This document shows positions 43,746 through 53,775 of a DNA stretch of 64,000 nucleotides, piece by piece; positions within the stretch are counted from its first letter, which is position 1, and each line of letters begins with the position of its first letter. Both the position numbers and the translations under genes were made by a program. Location of the stretch: positions 9,984,105 to 10,048,104 of the forward strand of contig OU452214.1 of assembly GCA_911728435.2 (NCBI GenBank). The letters run 5' to 3'. Source of the DNA: Apoderus coryli (Eukaryota; Arthropoda; Insecta; Coleoptera; Attelabidae). The notes below the pieces were generated by a model. The model searched no databases. It was not told the origin of the DNA and saw nothing but the letters and a program-made list of their open reading frames with translations.

Positions 43746-44159
43746 TTACTACTCCATCTGAAAGTTGAAAAACTTCTATCTAATGCACAACTTACGTACG
43801 ACAATTTTTTTCTTTAGTTTTCAAGCGACATGTAAACGTATTTTTGACTAGTCCTTGTATATTTAAAATCATAATTCCTATTAATGTTTATGTAAAGAAA
43901 GATAGTACAAATGAAACGTATCTCATTTATATTGCATATTATAGCTAAACTATGGTATTGATTAAAACACTCATAAATAAATAATAATTAAGTACAGAAT
44001 TTCAGTATTTTCTACTAAATTGCTGTTTTATTAAACCCTGTTTAAATATTGATGATGTTCCTTGCGCCTCCCTTTATCTTTTCTTTTGGATGGCGAATAT
44101 TTGCTCGTCTGGAGTTTGTCGCATTCCCCATTCTAACCTGAAAATACTTTATGTCAGCG

Positions 44160-46247
44160 ATTTATAGGTACATGTTTGGTTAAATCAAATGTTATTGAGA
44201 TAGAGTGTGTAAAAAATTGCATTTATTTGCTTTTTTTTCTATTTATGAGCATATTTTGCATTTTTTCGATAACTCTAGACATTTTTTTATAGCTACTTCA
44301 TTGGTTAAATTGAATGTTGTTGAGATAGAGTGGGGAAACAATTGCATTTTGCATTTATTTCTATTTATGGGCATATTTAGCATTTTTTCGATAACACTAG
44401 ACATTTCTTTATAGCTACTTGATTGGCTAAATCGAATGTTATTGAGATAGAGTGAGGAAAAAATGCATCATGCATTTATTTGCATTTTTTTCTATTTATG
44501 AGCGTATTTTGCATTTTTTCGATAACTCTAGACATTTTTTATAGCTACATCGTTTGGTTTAATCAAAAAATGTTATTGAGATAGAGTGCGGAAAAAATGT
44601 ATCATGCATTTTTTGACAAATTCTAGCAAAATTGCATTTTTTTTTATTTATGTGCATATTTTGCATTTTTTCGATAATTCTAGAAATTTCTTTATAGCTA
44701 GGTATATGGTTTTTTTACTCAAATGTTATTGAAATAATTTGCGAAAAGAATACATCATCCAATTATTTGCATTTTTCGACAAATTCTATACAAATTGCAT
44801 ATTTTTCAGTTTATGTGCATATTTTGCATTTTTTCGATAACTCTAGAAATTTTTTTTGCTACAGGGTTTGGTTTAATCAAAAAATGTTATTGAGATAAAC
44901 TGCGGAAAAAATGTGTCATGCATTTTTTGACAAATTCTAGACAAATAGCATTTTTTTCTATTTATGTGCATATTTTACATTTTTTCGATAGTTCTAGAAA
45001 GTTTTTTATAGCTAGGTATATGGTTTTTTTACTCAAATGTTATTGAAATAGTGTGCGAAAGGAATACATCATGCAATTATTTGCATTTTTCGACAAATTC
45101 TATACAAATTGCATATTTTTCAGTTTATGTGCATATTTTGCATTTTTTCGATAACTCTAGAAATTTTTTTTGCTACAGGGTTTGGTTTAATCAAAAAATG
45201 TTATTGAGATAAACTGCGGAAAAAATGCGTCATGCATTTTTTGACAAATTCTAGACAAATAGCATTTTTTTCTATTTATGTGCATATTTTACATTTTTTC
45301 GATAGTTCTAGAAATTTCTTTATAGCTAGGTATATGGTTTTATTACTCAAATGTTATTGAAATAGTGTGCGAAAGGAATACATCATGCAATTATTTGCAT
45401 TTTTCGACAAATTCTAGACAAATTGCATATTTTTCTATTTATGTGCATATTTTGCATTTTTTCGATAGTTCTAGAAATTTCTTTATAGCTAGGTATATGG
45501 TTTTTTACTCAAATGTTATTGAAATAGTGTGCGTAAAGAATAAATACATCATGCAATTATTTGCATTTTTCGACAAATTCTAGACAAATTGCATATTTTT
45601 CCGTTTATGTGCATATTTTGCATTTTTTCGATAGTTCTAGAAATTTCTTTATAGCTAGGTATATGGGTTTTTACTCAAATGTTATTGAAATAGTGTGCGT
45701 AAAGAATAAATACATCATGCAATTATTTGCATTTTTCGACAAATTCTAGACAAATTGCATATTTTTCCGTTTATGTGCATATTTTGCATTTTTTCGATAG
45801 TTCTAGAAATTTCTTTATAGCTAGGTATATGGGTTTTTACTCAAATGTTATTGAAATAGTGTGCGTAAAGAATAAATACATCATGCAATTATTTGCATTT
45901 TTCGACAAATTCTAGACAAATTGCATATTTTTCTATTTATGTGCATATTTTGCATTTTTTCGATAGTTCTAGAAATTTCTTTATAGCTAGGTATATGGTT
46001 TTTTTACTCAAATGTTATTGAAATAGTGTGCGAAAGGAATACATCATGCAATTATTTGCATTTTTCGACAAATTCTAGACAAATTGCATATTTTTCTATT
46101 TATGTGCATATTTTGCATTTTTTCGATAGTTCTAGAAATTTCTTTATAGCTAGGTATATGATTTTTTACTCAAATGTTATTGAAATAGTGTGCGTAAAGA
46201 ATAAATACATCATGCAATTATTTGCATTTTTCGACAAATTCTATACA
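44160..46247. repeat. Tandem satellite array, left part (monomer near 166 bp, plus a variant dimer near 313 bp)
   Basis: Each monomer carries tttgcattttttcgata followed by ctctagaaattt or gttctagaaattt, a gctaggtatatgg or gctacagggtttgg variant, atgttattga and catcatgca. Units at 45561 and 45727 are 166 bp apart and nearly identical, while the gctacagggtttgg variant recurs 313 bp apart (44859 and 45172), so part of the array alternates two monomer types. Short open frames repeated here are satellite translation, not genes. Confidence 0.92.
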
Positions 46248-46252
46248 AATTG

Positions 46253-46766
46253 TGTTTGAGTAAAAGCGAAATGAACAAGTTAGTGAAACCTTGGCAGCAA
46301 TATCAAAATAATGGCCTCTTACCTTCTTGTCTTCAGCAGGGTAGATGATAAGAGCCGGCTCTGCTTATCCAATTCAACAGCAACCACCAAGATGTCACAA
46401 GCGGTCAGTCAATAACAATACCAAATTGCACAATCACAACAACACTTAGCATGTATCAAATTATTGTTCTTAAAGGGAGCGAAAATGTTAACTTCTGCTA
46501 CTACCACTCATATTCATCTACAAGAGGCCGAACGAAAACATACCACTGCCAAGTATACAAAGCAAAAAAAAACAACAACAGATAAATATTTCTCATTTAA
46601 ACATTAACTAGGCGTGTGTAGGTAAATTTGCACTAATATACGCTAAATTGCAAATACGAGGGGAATTCGAGAAATGCGTAAGTTAGCTACCAACAATTAT
46701 AATAAAAATATTAAGAATTACAATCATATGTTAGAAAACATATGTACATTGGTACGTCACGGAACA
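46253..46766 (-). repeat. BEL/Pao 1 3' LTR
   Basis: 514 bp. On the plus strand it starts tgtttgagtaaaagcgaaat and ends gtacgtcacggaaca. No difference from 52358-52871 was found on reading both copies side by side. Confidence 0.95.
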
Positions 46767-46779
46767 TACCACCGACCTT
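46767..46779 (-). promoter_or_regulatory. Putative polypurine tract of BEL/Pao 1
   Basis: The minus strand reads AAGGTCGGTGGTA directly before the 3' LTR. BEL/Pao 2 has TTGGTCGGCGGTA in the same position, so the GGTCGG-GGTA core is shared by otherwise diverged elements. Confidence 0.65.
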
Positions 46780-46821
46780 AAAATATTATTTTAAAACTAA
46801 TTATTGCAAAATAAAAAAAAA

Positions 46822-49800
46822 TTATTGAGAATTAATAGGCAACGGACAAAGTTTTACTAAAGGTCTTTTAAATAGACCATTTTTTGTTTTTACTGAAGCC
46901 ACTCTCGCTACTCCATCTGAACCATAGTTTAAGTCAGATATTCGGCCAATCATCCATTTTAATGGAGACAAACAATCATCTTTTAAAATGACCATATCAC
47001 CCAATTTAACAGGACAATCAGTGGTCCATTTTGATTTTTGTTGCAGCGTATGCAAATACTCTTTATGCCATCTGGCCCAGAAATCAGCTTGAAAACGTTG
47101 TAAAAGCTGCCATCTGTCAAGACGATTAATTTTAAAATGGGTTAAATCGGGATCGGGTAAGCAACTAAGTGGCTCTAATGTGAGAAAATGACCGGGCGAT
47201 AAGACCGACAAATCGGTTGGGTCAGAACTTAATGGCGAGATTGGGCGAGAGTTTAAGATACTTTCAACCTGTACTAAAACAGTGTTTAGCTCCTCATATG
47301 TGAGAATCTGAGATCCGATAACACGATAAAGATGGGTTTTAGCAGCTTTTATTCCGCTTTCCCAAATGCCACCAAAATGGGGGGCACTTGGAGGGTTAAA
47401 ATGCCAATCAATGGATTCTTGCATGGCAACGTCTTTCATTATATCTGAAATGTATTTATTTGCACCCACAAAGTTGGTGCCACAATCGCTATATAAATGC
47501 GATACACGACCACGACGACCAATGAATCGTCGCAATGCTGCCAAGAAAGCTTCCGTGCTTAGATCTGATGCAAGTTCTATGTGAATTGCTTTAGTAGCAA
47601 AACACACAAAGAGACAAATATATGCTTTATGAGTTTTAGCACCTCTGTGCTTGCCTAGAGTAATATGGAAAGGGCCCCCGTAATCAACTCCAGAATGGGA
47701 GAAAGCTTTCAGTTGTGAAACGCGGGAGAAGGGTAAGTTTCCCATAGGGGGTTGAAAATGGGATGGTTTTAACCGCCAACATTTTAAACATTTTGAGACA
47801 ACGTTTTTTATTGCCCGTTTTGGAGCTAAAATCCAAAAATTCTGTGATAACAGATATTGTAACGTTTGTATACCGGGGTGAGAATATTTCTTATGATATT
47901 CCTCAATGATTAAATCTGTAAGCCGACAAACTCGAGGTAGTAAATAGGGATACTTTTGGTCATATTCCAAATCAGAATTTTTCAAACGACCACCGACCCT
48001 GACTAATCCGTGTGTATCGAGAAATACGCTTAATTTCCGAAGCGGCTTGGAGATCACTCTACCTCGTTTTAATTTATAAAGATCGTCTGCAAATGCAGTT
48101 TCTTGAGCTCTCTGTACTAATGCCTGTAATGCCGATTGCTTTTCTGAATTTGTCAAGGGTCCAGTAGTTGCATTTCGAGATTTCAGATTATCTAAAAATC
48201 GTAAAACATAAGCTACTATTCGTTGTATTTTATTTAGTGATGAAAATCTTTCTAAAAGATTATCCAACGCGTCAAAATTTGAGAATACCGCGAGTGTAAT
48301 ATTTCTGTGTTCGTTATCGATAAGAGCGCTATTTTCATTTGTAATATCAGGCTGTTCGGGCCAAGTTTCACTTTGATTGAGAAAATTAGGACCTTTCCAC
48401 CATAGGGGATGGTTGATTAATTCGGACGGAAGTAGTCCTCTAGTTGCACAATCTGCAGGGTTTTGTGTCGAAGAGATATGATGCCAAATATTAGGGGGAG
48501 CATTTTCTTGGATATGAGAAACGCGGTTACTAACGAACGATTTCCACCGATGTGGTGAGGATTTTATCCAAGCTAGAGCAACAGTAGAGTCAGACCAGGC
48601 ATAAAATTTGGTGAAACGAATTTTTCCAGCAAAAGTACTTAAAACAAATTTAAATAGGTCTGACAATAGCACAGCGGCGCAGAGTTCTAATCGTGGTAGC
48701 GAAACACGTTTAAGTGGAGCAACTTTCGATTTAGCGCAAACAAAAAACGTTTTATAAATATTTGAGGCAGTAAAAACACGAAAATATACAACGGAAGCGT
48801 AAGCCCTTTCGGAGGCGTCACAAAACGCGTGAATTTCACACGAGAAATAATTGTTCTCAATCAAACGGCGCGGTAAGTTAAATTTTTCAAAAAGAGGTAA
48901 TTCTTGTTTAAATTGCTTCCAATGATTTTCCACAATAGGAGGGGTAGGGTCATCCCAATCCAGACCAAGCGTCCAGATATGTTGCATTAGCAATTTAGCT
49001 ACTACAGAAAGCGGTGCGAGAAATCCTAACGGGTCATAAATTCTTGCTAATTCTGAGAGAATTGTGCGTTTGGTACAGGGACGGTTAAAGGGTTGGACTG
49101 TATATGAAAATGAATCGATCAAAGGGTGCCATTGAAGGCCTAAGATTTTGACAACATTGTCCTTTTCCAAATCAAACGAAAGTGTTTTAGCCCAAAGATT
49201 GTCCTCAGACAAATTTGCCAAAATTTGTGGATCATTACTTGACCATTTATGAAGAGAAAATCCTGCACCCTTTAGAAGTTCAATAAGCTCTTTTCGCAGC
49301 GCAAGCGCACCATCGACAGAGTCACTACCTGTCACTATATCATCAATATAGACGTCTGTATCTAATGCCCTGCACGCCGCAGGAAAGTGCAACTTCTCGT
49401 CTGCACTAAGTTGTTTCAACGTTCTTAATGCCAGAAAAGGTGCAGAACTAATACCAAAACTAACAGTGTTTAATTTAAATTCTTGAATTTGGTCATTGGG
49501 CGAAAATCTCCACAATATCTTTTGATAATTACGATGCTCTGGAGACACCAAAATCTGCCTATACATTTGCTTTATATCGGCTGTAAAGGCATATGCATGA
49601 AACCGAAAATTAAGAAGAACAGAAGTGATGTCGTTTTGGAGTTTTTCACCGACATATAATGAATCGTTCAAAGAAGGATAACCAGGAACTTTCGCTGACG
49701 CATCGAAAACAACTCTAAGCTTGGTAGTTATACTCTCAGGTTTCAGAACACAATGATGCGGAATGAAGTACGAATTTTCTGAGGTGTCGATTGTGCATAA

Positions 49801-52017
49801 TTCCATATGTCCACTGTCCAGGTAATCCTTCATGAAGGTACAATAACTACTATAAAGATTAGAATCTATAATCAAACGGCGCTCCAACGATAAAAACCGA
49901 CGGAGTGCCAATGACCTAGTGTCGCCAAAGTTTGGAATAGGTTCCCGAAAGGGAAGTGCAACCGTGTAACGACCTGTTTCGTCACGAAAAGAATTTTGAG
50001 AATAATGTTGCTCACAAGCGGCATCATCAGGGGCGACACATTTAACAGCGGGGACATTTTCAAGTTCCCAAAAACTTTTGAGCGTGTTGTCCAAGTTACT
50101 GAGATCTGACGAACAAAAAAATGTATTTATTTGGGAGGGTAGATGTGTCGAAAGTTTTCCTATCAAAATCCAACCAAAAATTGTATTCAAAGCGTAGGGT
50201 TGTGAAGAATCACCACAAATTTTTCCATTAAGTAAGATTTGGGGAAATAGCTCGGCACCAATTAATACATCTATAGAGCTTGGAACTTCAAAACTAGGAT
50301 CTGCTAGATTTAAGTTTGAAATGTGAGACCAAGACCTACTATCAAGTTTCTGAGGAGGCAAATATGTGCAAATTTTTGATAATACAAAGGCGTCAAAGGC
50401 GAACCGAGGATATTGCTTATTTACTGGGCGTATTGTACATGTAACACCCCCTAGCGAAGTAGAGGATCTCATTTCACCCACACCATTAACAGCAATATTA
50501 GTAGGAGAAATGACCAATCCTAATCTATGAGCGCATTTCTGTGTTATAAAACTAACTTCAGAACCACTATCTATTATAATGCGACACTTTTCATAAGTGC
50601 CTCGAGAATTAACAATTTCCACGATTGCTGTTGAGAGCAAAACCGATGAACATCTATTGTTACCAGTAGGCGAGATATGTGGAGTTGCGTGAAGCGTTGT
50701 AACCGTATGACCTTGACTAGTTGAAGGTATGTTTTCAACTGGGGTACTATTTTGCGGTGAAGGTCTATTTACGTTAGAAGTGATATGATCATCAAAATGT
50801 AGCAAAGTGTGATGCCTCTGTTTGCAAACCTTGCAACTATCTTTCGATTTACAATTCTTGCATGAATGTCTTGAACCAAAGCAATTTATACACAAATTTC
50901 GCTGCTTAATAAAGCTAAAACGATCGCGGGTAGATTTTTTATGAAAATCAGGGCATTCATATATTCTATGTGAGTTTGAGCAAAAGGGACAAAGTGGTAC
51001 CGATTGAGTATTTGCAAAAAATGAAGAGGACGAGTGACGTTGTTTATCGATAGTAAATTTAGAGAAGTTGGGTTTACCATTTGGCTTTCTAGATAGGCTA
51101 TGCGATTGCGAAGCTTCAACACTATCTAATGCATTACAGCGACGAGTAATAAATTTCACAAGTGTTTCAAAAGACGGTATATAATCTTTATCATTAGTTG
51201 AAATTTCAAATTCAAATTTGGAAATAGTATCATCATCTAATCGATTAAGTATCATATGGTAAAGTAAAAAATCCCATTCCCCAATAGGAAAATCTAAACA
51301 GTCAAAAGCGGCAATATTTTCTTCAAAAATTTCGACCAACGTACGTAAATCATCCGCGCTTGGATTTGGTTTTAATTTAGAACAACTATCTAAATTTTTA
51401 TAATACGAATTTGCAATCATACGTTTATTCTGATAATTTTTAGTTAAAGAAGCATAAGCTTGAGCATAATTTTCATCGGTTAAAGCTTTTCTACTAACAA
51501 GCTTCAACGCAGAACCAGTTAATGAATTTCTTAAATGAGTAAACTTCTCGATATTAGAAAGAGTTGGATTGTTATGTACCAAAGAATCGAAAATATCAAT
51601 AAAAGTTTTATAATCGGTATAGAGACCCGAAAATTTAGGAATATCGACTTGTGGCAATTTAATATGTCGAAGATTTGATTCCCCTGCAGGCTCCGGCGGC
51701 AAAACAACAGTCTGTTTAACAAAAAGTCTGTCATAAATCGACTCGATTTCTGCACAATCAATCACAAATTGATTTCTAATATTTTTATGCAACTCTAAAT
51801 CAGGATTTTCAGTAGTGGCCAATAACGCTATCAATGAGGAATTATTTTTAACAAAATCGTCATGAATTACAGCAACTCGTTTGTAAAGAACTTTAAAAAT
51901 TGATCGTGCAGCCTCATCTTCAACCGCAGTAAAAGCTCTAGTTTTAATTTCAGCAAGTTCATAAACGTCGGCATCACGTAATGCTAGATGTTGTTTGATT
52001 TTATTTGTGTTCGACAT
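46822..52017 (-). CDS. BEL/Pao Gag-Pol polyprotein, 1731 codons, intact
   Basis: One open frame encodes all retrotransposition proteins. Residues about 120-300 match the DUF1759 Gag-like region. Cys/His knuckles follow (343-406, CPFCSNSHRIYEC to CKVCKQRHHTLLH). The aspartic protease active site is IIDSG (Asp483). Reverse transcriptase spans about 700-1000, with D814 (FTADIKQMYR) and the VYIDD box (D892, D893). The RNase H-like region carries FCDAS (D1067), LELCAA (E1111) and WSDS (D1143). The integrase zinc site is H1375, H1380, C1410, C1413; the integrase core is D1445, D1511 and E1553. The C-terminal DUF5641-like domain (about 1635-1725) contains WQLLQRFQADFWARWHKEYL. All key residues are present. 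Transcription from the 5' LTR and proteolytic processing are inferred. Confidence 0.96.
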   Translation of the reverse strand: MSNTNKIKQHLALRDADVYELAEIKTRAFTAVEDEAARSIFKVLYKRVAVIHDDFVKNNSSLIALLATTENPDLELHKNIRNQFVIDCAEIESIYDRLFVKQTVVLPPEPAGESNLRHIKLPQVDIPKFSGLYTDYKTFIDIFDSLVHNNPTLSNIEKFTHLRNSLTGSALKLVSRKALTDENYAQAYASLTKNYQNKRMIANSYYKNLDSCSKLKPNPSADDLRTLVEIFEENIAAFDCLDFPIGEWDFLLYHMILNRLDDDTISKFEFEISTNDKDYIPSFETLVKFITRRCNALDSVEASQSHSLSRKPNGKPNFSKFTIDKQRHSSSSFFANTQSVPLCPFCSNSHRIYECPDFHKKSTRDRFSFIKQRNLCINCFGSRHSCKNCKSKDSCKVCKQRHHTLLHFDDHITSNVNRPSPQNSTPVENIPSTSQGHTVTTLHATPHISPTGNNRCSSVLLSTAIVEIVNSRGTYEKCRIIIDSGSEVSFITQKCAHRLGLVISPTNIAVNGVGEMRSSTSLGGVTCTIRPVNKQYPRFAFDAFVLSKICTYLPPQKLDSRSWSHISNLNLADPSFEVPSSIDVLIGAELFPQILLNGKICGDSSQPYALNTIFGWILIGKLSTHLPSQINTFFCSSDLSNLDNTLKSFWELENVPAVKCVAPDDAACEQHYSQNSFRDETGRYTVALPFREPIPNFGDTRSLALRRFLSLERRLIIDSNLYSSYCTFMKDYLDSGHMELCTIDTSENSYFIPHHCVLKPESITTKLRVVFDASAKVPGYPSLNDSLYVGEKLQNDITSVLLNFRFHAYAFTADIKQMYRQILVSPEHRNYQKILWRFSPNDQIQEFKLNTVSFGISSAPFLALRTLKQLSADEKLHFPAACRALDTDVYIDDIVTGSDSVDGALALRKELIELLKGAGFSLHKWSSNDPQILANLSEDNLWAKTLSFDLEKDNVVKILGLQWHPLIDSFSYTVQPFNRPCTKRTILSELARIYDPLGFLAPLSVVAKLLMQHIWTLGLDWDDPTPPIVENHWKQFKQELPLFEKFNLPRRLIENNYFSCEIHAFCDASERAYASVVYFRVFTASNIYKTFFVCAKSKVAPLKRVSLPRLELCAAVLLSDLFKFVLSTFAGKIRFTKFYAWSDSTVALAWIKSSPHRWKSFVSNRVSHIQENAPPNIWHHISSTQNPADCATRGLLPSELINHPLWWKGPNFLNQSETWPEQPDITNENSALIDNEHRNITLAVFSNFDALDNLLERFSSLNKIQRIVAYVLRFLDNLKSRNATTGPLTNSEKQSALQALVQRAQETAFADDLYKLKRGRVISKPLRKLSVFLDTHGLVRVGGRLKNSDLEYDQKYPYLLPRVCRLTDLIIEEYHKKYSHPGIQTLQYLLSQNFWILAPKRAIKNVVSKCLKCWRLKPSHFQPPMGNLPFSRVSQLKAFSHSGVDYGGPFHITLGKHRGAKTHKAYICLFVCFATKAIHIELASDLSTEAFLAALRRFIGRRGRVSHLYSDCGTNFVGANKYISDIMKDVAMQESIDWHFNPPSAPHFGGIWESGIKAAKTHLYRVIGSQILTYEELNTVLVQVESILNSRPISPLSSDPTDLSVLSPGHFLTLEPLSCLPDPDLTHFKINRLDRWQLLQRFQADFWARWHKEYLHTLQQKSKWTTDCPVKLGDMVILKDDCLSPLKWMIGRISDLNYGSDGVARVASVKTKNGLFKRPLVKLCPLPINSQ

Positions 52018-52334
52018 GTCAATAATTAACTGAAAACGAAAATCGAAATACTAAGTATTTTAAACACGGTAACAGAATACTGTATTAAAAAAAATATTCA
52101 AAACAAAAACGAAATATAAAGTGCGAGAGTTCAGTTCTAAACCAATTCAACGAAACAAAACAAAAAAAAAACTGTAAAACTTTGTTCGGACTTGCGATAA
52201 ACAGAGACCTTGAAAATATATTTTAAATTTAAACTATATGCGCGAAATATGAAATTTAATATTTTAATAAATTACTATTTGAATTCAAAAAAACAACAAA
52301 ATTTAGCGTATTTTATGCAACAAATGAGCTATAT

Positions 52335-52353
52335 AATCCGGCTCGAAGGACCA
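52335..52353 (-). promoter_or_regulatory. Primer binding site of BEL/Pao 1, complementary to tRNA-Tyr
   Basis: The plus strand AATCCGGCTCGAAGGACCA equals the 3' end of eukaryotic tRNA-Tyr (acceptor UCGAAGG, discriminator A, CCA). It ends four bases from the 5' LTR, the usual spacing. The match covers 19 bases including CCA. Confidence 0.88.
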
Positions 52354-52357
52354 AAAA

Positions 52358-52871
52358 TGTTTGAGTAAAAGCGAAATGAACAAGTTAGTGAAACCTTGGC
52401 AGCAATATCAAAATAATGGCCTCTTACCTTCTTGTCTTCAGCAGGGTAGATGATAAGAGCCGGCTCTGCTTATCCAATTCAACAGCAACCACCAAGATGT
52501 CACAAGCGGTCAGTCAATAACAATACCAAATTGCACAATCACAACAACACTTAGCATGTATCAAATTATTGTTCTTAAAGGGAGCGAAAATGTTAACTTC
52601 TGCTACTACCACTCATATTCATCTACAAGAGGCCGAACGAAAACATACCACTGCCAAGTATACAAAGCAAAAAAAAACAACAACAGATAAATATTTCTCA
52701 TTTAAACATTAACTAGGCGTGTGTAGGTAAATTTGCACTAATATACGCTAAATTGCAAATACGAGGGGAATTCGAGAAATGCGTAAGTTAGCTACCAACA
52801 ATTATAATAAAAATATTAAGAATTACAATCATATGTTAGAAAACATATGTACATTGGTACGTCACGGAACA
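52358..52871 (-). repeat. BEL/Pao 1 5' LTR
   Basis: 514 bp, apparently identical to 46253-46766. It should hold the promoter for the minus-strand transcript. Confidence 0.95.
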
Positions 52872-52876
52872 AATTG

Positions 52877-53118
52877 CATATTTTTCAGTTTATGTGCATA
52901 TTTTGCATTTTTTCGATAACTCTAGAAATTTTTTTTGCTACAGGGTTTGGTTTAATCAAAAAATGTTATTGAGATAAACTGCGGAAAAAATGCGTCATGC
53001 ATTTTTTGACAAATTCTAGACAAATAGCATTTTTTTCTATTTATGTGCATATTTTACATTTTTTCGATAGTTCTAGAAATTTCTTTATAGCTAGGTATAT
53101 GGCTTTATTACTCAAATG
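52877..53118. repeat. Satellite remnant between the two BEL elements
   Basis: About 1.5 monomers of the same satellite (gctacagggtttgg type followed by gctaggtatatgg type) remain between the two insertions, confirming both targets were in one array. Confidence 0.9.
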
Positions 53119-53123
53119 TTATT

Positions 53124-53604
53124 TGTATAGTAAATGCAATGATTAACTATTTTTTATTTAATGGACTGTATTAGTAGGTTGCACAAGTTCAATATTTAAA
53201 TTCCAATTTTTTTTTTCTGTTAAGATAATAGAGCGACGCGATTAAAATTAACGTGGCCTACCTTTTAATGCTGCAGTTCTGTTGCGGGGCCCCGTTCTAA
53301 TCCAATCTGCTGTCACTCTCCAATGTTCTCCACTTTCACACAATTATTAGGTATATATTTTGCCACAATAATTTCAAGAGTAATTTTAAAGGTACATATA
53401 ACTTTTTGTTTAAATAAAAAGGACGGCCAACTTTCTGCCAACGTTATTATTTCTTCTCCCCGGTCTATCTATTCAAAAAACGGTCACGAACCAAAATTAT
53501 GCGCGGCACTTGTGCGCCCCAGCAATTAATGGTTTATCGATAATCATTGAACAATTGATAGAATAATTTTCTTATTTATTTATTACTAGCGATATGCTCG
53601 TACA
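53124..53604 (-). repeat. BEL/Pao 2 3' LTR (481 bp)
   Basis: On the plus strand it starts tgtatagtaaatgcaatgat and ends gatatgctcgtaca. Compared with the 5' LTR it has 75 extra bases after cactctccaat (about 53324-53398). Confidence 0.93.
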
Positions 53605-53617
53605 TACCGCCGACCAA
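53605..53617 (-). promoter_or_regulatory. Putative polypurine tract of BEL/Pao 2
   Basis: The minus strand TTGGTCGGCGGTA abuts the 3' LTR, paralleling the tract of BEL/Pao 1. Confidence 0.6.
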
Positions 53618-53775
53618 AAACAAGTGTTTTTTTCAATAAGCAAAAAATAATAATTTCGAAATACATATATAGTTATGACAATACCCCGTATAGTTCCCAA
53701 AAAAAAAAATAAAACAAACAAAAAAATCATACTGAAAAGGTACTTAATACTAACCATATATATTATATATTTTTA

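Larger units (their letters stand above)
46253..52871 (-). mobile_element. BEL/Pao LTR retrotransposon 1, full length, identical LTRs
   Basis: A 6619-bp element sits in the satellite with a 5-bp target duplication AATTG (46248-46252 and 52872-52876). Its two 514-bp LTRs look identical by eye, start TG and end CA, and enclose one Gag-Pol frame of 1731 codons. In coding orientation the order is 5' LTR (52871-52358), primer site, 340-nt leader, ORF (52017-46822), polypurine-type tract and 3' LTR (46766-46253). Everything needed for an autonomous element is present except an envelope gene, which most BEL/Pao elements lack. Confidence 0.96.

Noticed and set aside
45365..46259. Repeated 62-77 codon frames with near-identical peptides
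   Set aside because: They are translations of satellite monomers (166-bp period), not a gene family.
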